A DNA stretch of 56,799 nucleotides from NCBI GenBank assembly GCA_001781205.1, contig MFLE01000018.1:1-56799 (forward strand). The letters are read 5' to 3'. Origin of the DNA: Candidatus Kaiserbacteria bacterium RIFCSPHIGHO2_02_FULL_49_34. Its GTDB lineage: Bacteria; Patescibacteriota; Minisyncoccia; Phycocordibacterales; UBA918. The position numbers were made by a program, and so were the translations under genes. The stretch's first letter is position 1; the number at the start of each line of letters is the position of its first letter. Under the pieces are notes generated by a model, which had not been told where the DNA came from, searched no databases, and saw only the letters and a list, made by a program, of their open reading frames with translations. Below, one piece after another: positions 35,376 to 45,100 of the stretch.

Positions 35376-35541
35376 CAAAATACATAAAAAGATGTCGGGA
35401 CATCCGTTGCAGGAGTAGCGGAGTCTAGAGACTGGTTTCGGACAAGTCGCTCGGCACGGTACGGTAGTGTTCCATTCGACTCCAAACAACTTTCGTTATT
35501 CAAAATTGCAAAAGGAATGATTGTTTTGTATAATATTCAGT

Positions 35542-36609
35542 ATGATAGATATTGTGAAGCGAAGCGTTCGTTATGCTGAATATGTGGAGCACTACATCAC
35601 AATACCTCGTGGTGTTTTGAGTAAGGAGGAGTTTGCACGGATGCTACAAGAGTTGGAGGATGAGAGAATACAGGTGATGCGTGCCGATTTCTTTGGTGGC
35701 GCTGCCAGCGACGCCGTTGTTCTCTATGAACATTTCCATAAAAGTATCCCTTCCTTGTTGTTATCAGATTCAGAAGCTCAGGATACGACAATGGGTGTAT
35801 GCCTTTATGGAGTACAGTCTCTTGCGGGAGGGGAAGTAGTATACCACACAAGAGACAATGTGCTTGTTGGAGCAAGCTTTTCAGCAAGCGATCGTACTAT
35901 TGTGGTGCGTTCAGGAATGGGCAGCAAGATGCAATATACTGATTTTGAACAAGAGGCATACGAGGAATACCGTATCATATCAAATATGCTCCAGGACTAC
36001 TCACTTGAGCCTCGTCATATCTATAGATATTGGAATTATATGAGTGATATTGTGCGTTACTATCAGCCATTTAATACAGTACGGAATGAGTACTACGATA
36101 GACACACCATTAGAGACTATCCTGCAGCAACAGGTATTGAAGCACAGCTACCCAATACAAAAAATATCTTTATTGGTTTTGAGGCGATAACAGGAGATGG
36201 TGTCGGTATTCGAACTGTATCATCAGACATGCAGAGCGACGCATGGACATACGGTCCGCGGTTTTCTCGTGCGGTTGTGCTTGATTTTAAGCACGACAAT
36301 GTCAAAAAGATATATATTTCAGGAACGTCAACCATTGACCTGTACGGGAAATCAATTCTACAGGATGAGCCAGAAAAAAATGTTGCCTACGTCATCGCTT
36401 CAGTCGAACATCTTCTTGAAAAAGAGCAGCTTAACACGAACAACATCGTCAGCGCCTATGTCTATGCGGTAGATGATATGGTGCTTGGTTTTTTTGAAGC
36501 ACTCTATCGGACGAGGGGATACACCTTCCCCTACCTCGTGCTCCGAACGCCAATCTGTCGCAACGACCTGTTATTTGAAGTGGAGTGTATTGCTATATCA
36601 AATAGTTAA
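35542..36609 (+). CDS. Chorismatase (FkbO/Hyg5/XanB2)-like, RidA-fold-related protein
   Basis: IYRYWNYMSDI...YQPFNTVRNEYYDRHTIRDYPAATGIEAQLP...WTYGPRFSRAVVL...KKIYISGTSTIDLYGKSI matches the chorismatase motif order by eye. Confidence 0.6.
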   Translation: MIDIVKRSVRYAEYVEHYITIPRGVLSKEEFARMLQELEDERIQVMRADFFGGAASDAVVLYEHFHKSIPSLLLSDSEAQDTTMGVCLYGVQSLAGGEVVYHTRDNVLVGASFSASDRTIVVRSGMGSKMQYTDFEQEAYEEYRIISNMLQDYSLEPRHIYRYWNYMSDIVRYYQPFNTVRNEYYDRHTIRDYPAATGIEAQLPNTKNIFIGFEAITGDGVGIRTVSSDMQSDAWTYGPRFSRAVVLDFKHDNVKKIYISGTSTIDLYGKSILQDEPEKNVAYVIASVEHLLEKEQLNTNNIVSAYVYAVDDMVLGFFEALYRTRGYTFPYLVLRTPICRNDLLFEVECIAISNS

Positions 36610-38095
36610 CATGCGAGGTAAGTTTGCGAAAATCTTTTAAGTTCAAATTTTCACCAAGGGGGATATCGCTCGTATAGCGTATTTTTTGTACGATCTTCCG
36701 TTCAGGAAAGCTGTAGAAATATATAAAATGATGACTGAGCAAGAAGAGATATTGTCCATCTGATGAGATCTCAATAGCTCGAATGGCAAAAGACTCAGTA
36801 TTTGTGTAGTTTAGAAAGTCATTAATATTTGATTGTCCAGAAAGAAGATCTTCTTCAATATCGTCATGATATAGCATTTCCATGGTGTCGGCATCTACAA
36901 AGAAAAGTCGGTTCGGTTGACCGAATGTGCATAAATAGCGCTTACCTTTGTATTTGAAGAATCTGTGTGTGGTAAAGCGATAGCCGTCGGGGTGTGAGAA
37001 AACGCCCTTTCTTTCCAACTTCTCGCCTGTGAAGGAAAATTCTTCAATAGCTGCAGGTCCGAGATATCCATGCTTGGGGAGCATAATGAAATTGTGTGAA
37101 GATATATACACAGTATTTGTTTCATCATCAATTTCAAAATGTGCAGGCATGCAGTTGGCCGTTCGATAAACTTCAAGTTTTTTTGTATCTAAATTGAGAA
37201 GTGTTATTTCTCCCTTATCAACCGAGAATGAGTAATCCTCGTCGTTGGCACATATCTCGAATAGATTTCTCCCCTTCGATTGCATGTATACAATAAAATC
37301 CTCATCATGTAAGATTGTGGTAAGAAAAGCATGTTCATCACCGGGGAGTGGTTCTTTGAATATTTTGTCGTGCAGTGCGCAAAAAGAACGATAGAGGCTT
37401 TTGTACATGAATCGAATGTACGGTCCTTCACCAGTAAAAACCTGTCCAGTTTTATTGTTTGTTAGGTTCGCAACAACAAATTTAGAGTTTAAAAGACAAT
37501 TTCCAATCTTTTTCGTAACATGAGGAGCTCGACCCTCTGCACGCTGCTCTGTGTATAACAGCTCGAACTCTGATAAATCTAAACGGGCACGATAAAAGAG
37601 AAGCTCTTTTTCATCAGCAGGACCACGTAGTGTAGCAGCTGAGAAATAGAAAAAGTCTGCATCGTCAGCGTCTTTGTATGCTGTACTGCAAATATTATAA
37701 ATATTTTTTCCGGTACTAGACGCTAAATCATTCGCGGTGTAAAGAATCATCTCGTTACGTGCGCGGTCAACATGATAAAAATATCTTGCTTGATCCACAA
37801 TGGTTAGAAAATGCTCATTATTAATTTTTAGTGAACAGTGGGGATTGTGTTGGAGTGAGCCGTTAAGTATCTCTTGGTCCTCGTGGTCTTCAATTTTTTT
37901 GATATTCTCAGGCAGATAGCTTACGGTATACTGTAATTCTTGCTTCTTGCAATCAAGAATGACAAAGGTGGGAAGAATGCGACGCTTGTCGCTATGGTGT
38001 GTGAGATAGAAAATAATCGGGTGCTCGAAAACCTCAAGCAGCTCTGGCTTGATGCGTACGGGCAGTACAAATGCTTCTGTCTTTAGATTGATCAT
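36593..38095 (-). CDS. Hypothetical beta-propeller-like protein
   Basis: Repeated beta-blade-like segments; 3' end overlaps the convergent 35542 gene by 17 bp. Confidence 0.55.
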   Translation of the reverse strand: MINLKTEAFVLPVRIKPELLEVFEHPIIFYLTHHSDKRRILPTFVILDCKKQELQYTVSYLPENIKKIEDHEDQEILNGSLQHNPHCSLKINNEHFLTIVDQARYFYHVDRARNEMILYTANDLASSTGKNIYNICSTAYKDADDADFFYFSAATLRGPADEKELLFYRARLDLSEFELLYTEQRAEGRAPHVTKKIGNCLLNSKFVVANLTNNKTGQVFTGEGPYIRFMYKSLYRSFCALHDKIFKEPLPGDEHAFLTTILHDEDFIVYMQSKGRNLFEICANDEDYSFSVDKGEITLLNLDTKKLEVYRTANCMPAHFEIDDETNTVYISSHNFIMLPKHGYLGPAAIEEFSFTGEKLERKGVFSHPDGYRFTTHRFFKYKGKRYLCTFGQPNRLFFVDADTMEMLYHDDIEEDLLSGQSNINDFLNYTNTESFAIRAIEISSDGQYLFLLSHHFIYFYSFPERKIVQKIRYTSDIPLGENLNLKDFRKLTSHVNYLI

Positions 38096-38110
38096 AGTAT
38101 CAGTAATATT

Positions 38111-39841
38111 TTATTCATACATAGAATCCTTAATTGCATATATTTCATTTGCAAACGTCGGCACGAAGAATGTATTTGTCTCAGGATCGTAAGCTGCTTT
38201 GTTGGTGATTCGTTCAGTAAAATGTGACAGTGAAGTAACTTGTCCTGTCTCTGGATTTATTTCATAAAAGTGTCCGCTATTCTGCCCAATGTAGAGTCTG
38301 TCATCAATAATAATCGGACTTGCAAATATTCGCGCAGGAGTTTCATATTTCCATGCTGCTTCTCCCGTATCCCGATGGAAGGCATGTATGCATTTGTCGA
38401 GACCAGTGACAATAACGAGATTCTTATATAACATGGGTGTCGAATATATTCCGAAATATAAGTCATTATATTGCGCGCGGATATGTCCTGTTTTTATATC
38501 GCATACATAGACAGTACTTCTGCCATCATTCTGCTCATTCCCGCCTATACCGCCAAAAATAATACAGCCAGTTTCCTCATCTATGCAGGGTGCATATTTT
38601 ATTTCTAATATAGTCTCATGCTTCCAGAGAAGTTCGCCTGTCTTTGCGTTGAGTACATGTAGGTACTTGTCGTTCGAGCCGCACGCAATAATATTATATT
38701 TTTGCGAGTACGCTGGAGAACCATGTGTGAGGTATTCGCTGCGATATTCCCAGCGTTTTTTCCCCGTATGTACATCAATGGCAGTTACACCACCTTGTTT
38801 CTTGAAAAGTCCGTATTCCATGCCTGAAAATACAAGACCTAGTTTTTCAGAAAAACATGGTGAAGAACCTATCCAGTCCGCCTCCATAAAAATCCACTTT
38901 CGTTTCCCAGTTTCTGCATTCAGAAGGTAGAGATTGCCGTCATATGCACCGAAACATATAAAGGACTCTCCGCGATCATGGACAAGACATGGGGAAGAGA
39001 AAATGAGTTTTTTCTTTGAACCAAACGGCACCAAATGACTCCATTTTTCTTTTCCAGTCAAACTATCAAGGCATGTAAAATGGCCTGAGTCGGTACCAAA
39101 GTAAAGACTCTTGTTGAAGTAAAGTGGTGAAGATTTCGGAATTACATAAAAATAATTCGGCTTCGATCCTTTCCAGTGCCATGCGGTAGTGAAGTTGTTT
39201 GGGGTGAGTCGTGTAGTGATGTTCTTTATGTTGTGAAGGTCGAGCTGTGGTGCGGATTCTTTGATGTAAGGGTTAAGGTCATTAAGATCTAGAATAGAGT
39301 TAATATCTATATTTTTATCAGTGAAATATGAGTAGTGTGTGTGGTCCCGGAAGCGTACAATACTAAAAACTGACGCAATACTGAGGTTGTCGAGAGATGG
39401 TGTCTCCACGCGTAATTTTTCTAGTACCTCTATTTGACGAATAAAGCTATTGCCTGAATTCATGATGTCGTCAACGAGGATTACCTTTTTATTTTGTACC
39501 TCTCCCTCAACCATGGAAAGGAGTCCACGCTTACTACGAGACTTTCTAATATAAAAACCATTCACAGGCATGTTGAGCATCTTGCTCTTCATAACGATTG
39601 CTGCAACTAAAGATATTGCAGCTGTTTCAAGTCCGGCAACTTGAAACGGATACTGATCTGCATATCGTTCAAAAAAATCGGTTGCATAGCAATCAAGTAC
39701 CTCTGGACTTAGTGTTGCTTTTCTCAAATCAATAAGCCAGTGCTTTGGATTCTCATTATCAAGGTCTATCTGCTGTTTATCGGCAGTTGTGATGCATGCA
39801 TTCGCAATCTTTTCAGCAAAAAAAGTTTGTGTTTTGTTCAT
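38111..39841 (-). CDS. Phosphoribosyltransferase domain fused to PQQ-type beta-propeller
   Basis: N-term KKVILVDDIMNSGNSFIRQIEVL (PRPP-binding motif); C-term repeats GKEKWSHL, GKRKWIFMEADWIGSSPCFSEKLGLVFSG, GKKRWEYRSEYLTHGSPAYSQKYNIIACGSND, GELLWKHETI, GEAAWKYETPARIFASPIIIDDRLYIGQNSG. Confidence 0.85.
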   Translation of the reverse strand: MNKTQTFFAEKIANACITTADKQQIDLDNENPKHWLIDLRKATLSPEVLDCYATDFFERYADQYPFQVAGLETAAISLVAAIVMKSKMLNMPVNGFYIRKSRSKRGLLSMVEGEVQNKKVILVDDIMNSGNSFIRQIEVLEKLRVETPSLDNLSIASVFSIVRFRDHTHYSYFTDKNIDINSILDLNDLNPYIKESAPQLDLHNIKNITTRLTPNNFTTAWHWKGSKPNYFYVIPKSSPLYFNKSLYFGTDSGHFTCLDSLTGKEKWSHLVPFGSKKKLIFSSPCLVHDRGESFICFGAYDGNLYLLNAETGKRKWIFMEADWIGSSPCFSEKLGLVFSGMEYGLFKKQGGVTAIDVHTGKKRWEYRSEYLTHGSPAYSQKYNIIACGSNDKYLHVLNAKTGELLWKHETILEIKYAPCIDEETGCIIFGGIGGNEQNDGRSTVYVCDIKTGHIRAQYNDLYFGIYSTPMLYKNLVIVTGLDKCIHAFHRDTGEAAWKYETPARIFASPIIIDDRLYIGQNSGHFYEINPETGQVTSLSHFTERITNKAAYDPETNTFFVPTFANEIYAIKDSMYE

Positions 39842-40095
39842 GATTCTTAGTATACATCAGTTAGCATTACGTATCAATCTTCATCTATATGAGCTGATTA
39901 GACCGCTATAGATAAGAATTAGTTGTCACCCCCCCCCCGTAACCTTTTGCTGTTCAAGCATTTATGTGGGTAACAATTAGGATACCTAACTACTAGCACA
40001 ACTAACATGTTGCCCACACAAAACTCTGAAGAATCAAAATAATTACCAATACTTTTGCCGTGTCACGGTGTATGCATTCAAATCAAAAAAACAAT

Positions 40096-40135
40096 AAAAA
40101 ACCAAACAAACTATTGCGGAGTCGTTTGGTTTTTT
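40096..40135. terminator. Hairpin AAAAAACCAAAC...GTTTGGTTTTTT
   Basis: 12-bp stem, A/T-flanked. Confidence 0.78.
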
Positions 40136-40164
40136 AACTGAGCACGCGTGACTTGGCGCCTTTA

Positions 40165-40740
40165 TCAAAACATAAGCGTATGTGTCATTGGTGCATCTTC
40201 GCGGACTTTCCAGAGGGTGGTGTCGATAGGGATTTCTATTTTCTTGGTGCCTTGCTTGACGTAGACTTTTCCATGCTCCATGGCGTGATCAAAGACTTGC
40301 TTGGTAACACGAACGTCTTGCTCACAGTACTTTTTAATATCGGCAATGTTGCCTTCTTTCCACCATTTAACGGCAATGAGTCCGTTGGCATTCTTCTTGG
40401 CGTTCACCGTTGCTGATGCGACGTCGTCGAGCTTAAGACGCTTTCCAAAGGAGTCCTGAATAGATGCCATAATGTCGATAGACTTCATTTGAGTAAGGTC
40501 GCCAGGGTAGTATTTGTTCAAAATCGGGATGTCGAAGTGGTTGCTGTTGTAGCCAACAAGTGCGTCACCAGCTTCGATGATTGGCCAAATAGTGTCGAGC
40601 TCACTGATATCGACGGTGGTGTACCTATCGGTGCCGGAGTCGTATACGGTGATAACGGAAATGTCGAGTGCCGCAGGGTCGCGTGACGCGACGTCCTGAA
40701 AGAGGTTTTGTGTTTCGATGTCGAAGACGATGTAGCGCAT
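40165..40740 (-). CDS. Ribonuclease H-like / PolB-type 3'-5' exonuclease-like protein
   Basis: MRYIVFDIETQNLF (DxE), LVGYNSNHFDIPIL (NxxxFD), DIKKYCEQDVRVT (YxxxD). Confidence 0.75.
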   Translation of the reverse strand: MRYIVFDIETQNLFQDVASRDPAALDISVITVYDSGTDRYTTVDISELDTIWPIIEAGDALVGYNSNHFDIPILNKYYPGDLTQMKSIDIMASIQDSFGKRLKLDDVASATVNAKKNANGLIAVKWWKEGNIADIKKYCEQDVRVTKQVFDHAMEHGKVYVKQGTKKIEIPIDTTLWKVREDAPMTHTLMF

Positions 40741-40744
40741 GGAA

Positions 40745-41983
40745 TTAAGAAAGGATTTTTTTAATAAGTTCTTCGGCAGTGCCAGATGTTTGTTCGCCTG
40801 AAGCGAGGTGTTTGAGAGCATACACACCTGATGCTATTTCGTCAGATCCGAGGATGAGGGCGAATTTTACCCCGTCGTCTCCAGCGTTACCGAGTTTTTT
40901 ACCGAGTTTACGATCGGTAGCGTCGACGATGGTAGTAATGCCTGTAGTGCGGAAGGTGTTTGCAAGAGCTATAACCTCTGTTGCTGTAGCTTCTTGGAGA
41001 GGAAGGATTGCGAGTGTTGCTGCTGAGTTCAGGGCTTCAGGGAGAAGATTGTGTGTCGTAAGGAAATTCACCATAGAGACATCTCCCATACCGAAGCCGA
41101 TGCCAGTGATAGGTTCGCCACCGAACATTTCGGTGAGGTTGTCGTAACGACCGCCTCCGCCGAGTGCGCGGGAGTTTTCTGGGTTCGTGTCGTAGATTTC
41201 AAAGACGAGACCGGTGTAGTAGTTGAAGCCGCGAACAATAGCAGGGTCGATAATGACATTCGTGAGGCCAAGATTATGGAGCGCTTGTACTGTTTGCGCG
41301 AGACGTGAATCAGCGGGGGGTGTCGGGAGGATAAAGGATGCTCCAATAATTTCTGCTGCCTCCGCATCAAACGCTTCTGCAGTAATTTTATTTTTCTTGT
41401 CGAGAAGCAAAAACATCGCACGCTTCTGCTCATCAGTGAGATTGAGTGAGTCAAAAACAGAATTCACAAAGCCGCGGTCATTAACACGAATCACAAATGT
41501 TTCAAGTGTTGCACCGAAATCTTTAAAGATATTTGCAACATACACGAGCATGTCGATGTCGCAGGCGATGGTGTTGTCACCGAAGACGTCGGCATTGAGC
41601 TGCCAGAATTCGCGCAAGCGTCCACGTTGTGGGCGTTCGTAGCGGTAAAGATTAGGGATAGAGTACCAACGAATAGGGAAGTGTAAATCATGACGCTTGC
41701 CGGCAACCATACGTGCAACGGATGGTGTTAGCTCTGGACGAAGGGTTACTTCGCGGTCACCACGGTCTGTGAACGTGTAGGTTTGCTCGTTCACCATTTC
41801 TTCATTTTCTTGCCCCTTTGCTTTATAGAGAGCAGATGGCTCAAAAATAGACGCACCGAAGCATTCATACCCAAAACGTTCGGCAGTCTTCGCCCATCCA
41901 TCAAAAATATAGCGTTGCACCGCCATCTCCTTCGGGTAAAAGTCCCGCACACCTTTATACGGTTGTGTTGAAAGATATTCCAT
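40745..41983 (-). CDS. hisS: Histidyl-tRNA synthetase
   Basis: GVRDFYPKEM, TLRPELTPSVARMV, YRYERPQRGRLREFWQLNADVFG, ALGGGGRYDNL, GIGFGMGD. Confidence 0.95.
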   Translation of the reverse strand: MEYLSTQPYKGVRDFYPKEMAVQRYIFDGWAKTAERFGYECFGASIFEPSALYKAKGQENEEMVNEQTYTFTDRGDREVTLRPELTPSVARMVAGKRHDLHFPIRWYSIPNLYRYERPQRGRLREFWQLNADVFGDNTIACDIDMLVYVANIFKDFGATLETFVIRVNDRGFVNSVFDSLNLTDEQKRAMFLLLDKKNKITAEAFDAEAAEIIGASFILPTPPADSRLAQTVQALHNLGLTNVIIDPAIVRGFNYYTGLVFEIYDTNPENSRALGGGGRYDNLTEMFGGEPITGIGFGMGDVSMVNFLTTHNLLPEALNSAATLAILPLQEATATEVIALANTFRTTGITTIVDATDRKLGKKLGNAGDDGVKFALILGSDEIASGVYALKHLASGEQTSGTAEELIKKILS

Positions 41984-42122
41984 GTCGCTGAGTGTAGCAT
42001 AAAAGTTTTATTTTTTCACATTTTCTGATATGCTCGGGGAATGTTCGCTTTTGTGAACTTGTGGCTGATTTCCACACATTATACATGTACCGCTGATATC
42101 GGTACGATCAAAAGAAATTTCT

Positions 42123-45100
42123 ATGAATGAAAATAAAGTAAGCGACGTTGCACGTCGCGAAGAAGAGATGCTCCAGTTTTGGCGTGAGCATGACATCTTT
42201 CAGAAGAGTATTGCAAAGGATGCACCGAACGGGCAGTTCACCTTTTATGATGGGCCACCGTTTGCAACAGGGCTTCCACACTATGGGCACTTGCTCGCGG
42301 GTACTATCAAGGATGCCATTCCACGTTTCTGGACGATGAATGGCTACAGCGTTCCTCGACGTTGGGGATGGGATTGTCATGGTCTTCCCCTTGAGAATCT
42401 CATTGAGAAGAAGCTCGGACTTGCGACAAAGCGCGATATTGAAACCTACGGCGTAAAGAATTTTAACGAAGCAGCTCGCGGTGCGGTTCTTGAGTATGCC
42501 GATGAGTGGCGCAAGATTGTGCCGCGTATGGGGCGCTTTGTGGATATGGAGGATGACTATCGCACCATGGATGCGAGCTACAGTGAAAGTGTATGGCATG
42601 TGTTCAGCGAGCTCCATAAAAAAGGACTCGTGTACGAAGGCTTTAAGTCAATGCACCTCTGTCCGCGTTGTGGGACAACACTTTCAAACTTTGAAGTGAA
42701 TCAAGGCTACCGCGACATCAAAGATATTTCGGTGTATGTAAAATTGCCACTTGTTGAAAGTCCTGATACCTCACTTTTGGTGTGGACGACGACACCGTGG
42801 ACATTGCCTGGCAACATGGCTGCGGCAATTCACCGTGAGGCACTGTATGTTGCAGTTTCAATTACGGTAGAAGAAAAGACAGAGAGTGTAATTGTTGCGA
42901 AGGCTCGATTCGAATCGCTCTTTGCTGGTGCACAAAACGCAACCATTGTTCGTGAATTTCCAGGTAGTGAACTCGAAGGGAAGGCATACATGCCGCCGTT
43001 CGATTATTTCAAGAATCAAGAGATTCCGAATATCGAAAACGCGTGGAAGATTTGGCATGCAGACTATGTTGATGTCGAAGGAGCTGGAACTGGTGCAGTA
43101 CATATCGCGCCAGCATATGGTGAAGACGATATGCAGCTTGGCAAAGCGAATAATATTCCGCTCGTGCACCACGTTGACCCCGATGGTCGCTTCAAAGCGC
43201 TTGTTACGGATTGGGCAGGATATATTGTAAAGCCGAAAGATGATGCTGATGCGGAGGTTTCGCACCTTGATACGGATATTGAAATCGTGCGTGCGCTTGC
43301 GCAGAAAGGAGTGCTCTTTAAGAAAGAGAATATCACGCACTCGTATCCACATTGTTGGCGCTGTGAGACGCCGCTCCTTAATTACGCGACAACGTCATGG
43401 TTTGTAGAGGTAACGAAGATTAAGGATCAGCTTGTTGCAGCAAACAATACCGTGAACTGGGTGCCAGAACATGTTGGTGTCGGACGCTTTGGCAAATGGC
43501 TCGAAGGCGCACGAGACTGGGCGGTTTCTCGTCAGCGCTATTGGGGTGCACCGTTGCCTATTTGGCGCAATCCAGAAACAAAAGAATGGAAAGTGTTCGG
43601 CTCATTCAAAGAGCTTCTTGCGCAGGTGCCACAGAGTGGTTCGCAGTACTTCCTTATGCGTCATGGTGAAGCGGAAGCGAACACAAAGAATGTGACGCAG
43701 ACAAAAATTGAGGTTGCAAATCCACTTACCAAAAACGGTCGAAAGGTGGCGCAGGCCAGCGCTTCATCACTTAAGGATAAAGGCATTGACCTCATCATTG
43801 CGTCACCTTTTGAGCGTACGAAGGAAACCGCGCAGATTGTTGCTCGTGAACTTGGACTGGATGGCACTTCGATTGTCTATGACGACCGCATTGCGGAAAT
43901 TAAAGTCGGCGAGTTTGATGGAAAGTCTATTGACGAGTACCATGCGTTCCTTAATGCATCGGGTGATTGGTATACTGCAGCTCCCGAGGAAGGTGAGTCA
44001 CATCAAGCAGTACGTCGCCGTGTCGGAGCGTTCTTGCATGATATTGATACAAAATATGCAGGGAAGCGTGTGCTGATTGTTTCGCACAACTCCCCGCTTA
44101 ATGTACTTCGTGCGATGTTGCACGAAGACGGCGCGCTTCCTGAAGTGTTTGATCATACACATGCTGGACGAACATTTACCCATGGTGAGATGCTCGAAGG
44201 AACATTCACGAAGTATCCGCACAACGACGATTATGTGCTGGATGTGCATCGTCCGTATATCGATGACCTCGACGTGCGTGATGAAAACGGTACACGCCTC
44301 GAACGTGTACCAGACGTCTTTGACTGCTGGTTTGAATCAGGTTCGATGCCCTACGGACAACAGCATTATCCGTTTGAGAACACTGACCGTTTTGATGCGA
44401 CAACAGGACTCGGCTTCCCCGCAGACTTCATTGCGGAAGGGCTTGACCAAACCCGCGGCTGGTTCTACTCACTCATCGTGCTCGGTACGGCACTCTTTGG
44501 CAAGTCGCCATTCAAACATGTGGTTGTGAATGGTCTCGTGCTCGCGGAAGATGGACGTAAAATGTCGAAGTCGCTTCGAAATTATCCCGACCCAATGGAA
44601 CTTGTTGATAGACTTGGTGCCGACGCAATGCGGCTCTATCTCCTTACCTCGCCAATTGTGCGCGGCGAAGACTTGAACTTCTCAGAGAAGGGTGTTATGG
44701 AAATTCAGCGCAAGACTATCGGGCGTCTGCATAATGTGCTCCAGATGTACGAAATGTACACTGATGGCACGAAGACATCTTCGCAATCATCGCAGGTGCT
44801 CGACCGCTGGATGGTCGCGGTGCTCTCGGATGCTATTCGTACTTCGACCGAAGCATACAAGACCTATGAGCTCGACAAAGCGACTCGTCCGATTCTTGAT
44901 GTGATTGACGACCTTTCGGTCTGGTATCTTCGTCGTTCACGCGACCGACTTAAGGGCGATGACCTTGCCGACAAACAGGCAGCGCTCGCTACCTTGCGAT
45001 ATACACTCAAAACGACTGCGCTTCTTATGGCTCCCGTTATGCCATTTTACGCAGAATACCTCTATCAAAAAGTTCGTGATGAGAGCGACCCAGAAAGTGT

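Noticed and set aside
35376-35500. Possible tRNA-tail element downstream of tRNA-Arg
   Set aside because: No inverted or direct copy of GATTCCACGTGGGAGCAC found, nor GAACGCCGGAG/GTGACC; useful negative control.
35315-35503. 62/72-aa minus ORFs over tRNA-Arg (…WNRTTIKGLEVPCSIH)
   Set aside because: Classic spurious ORF from antisense tRNA sequence.
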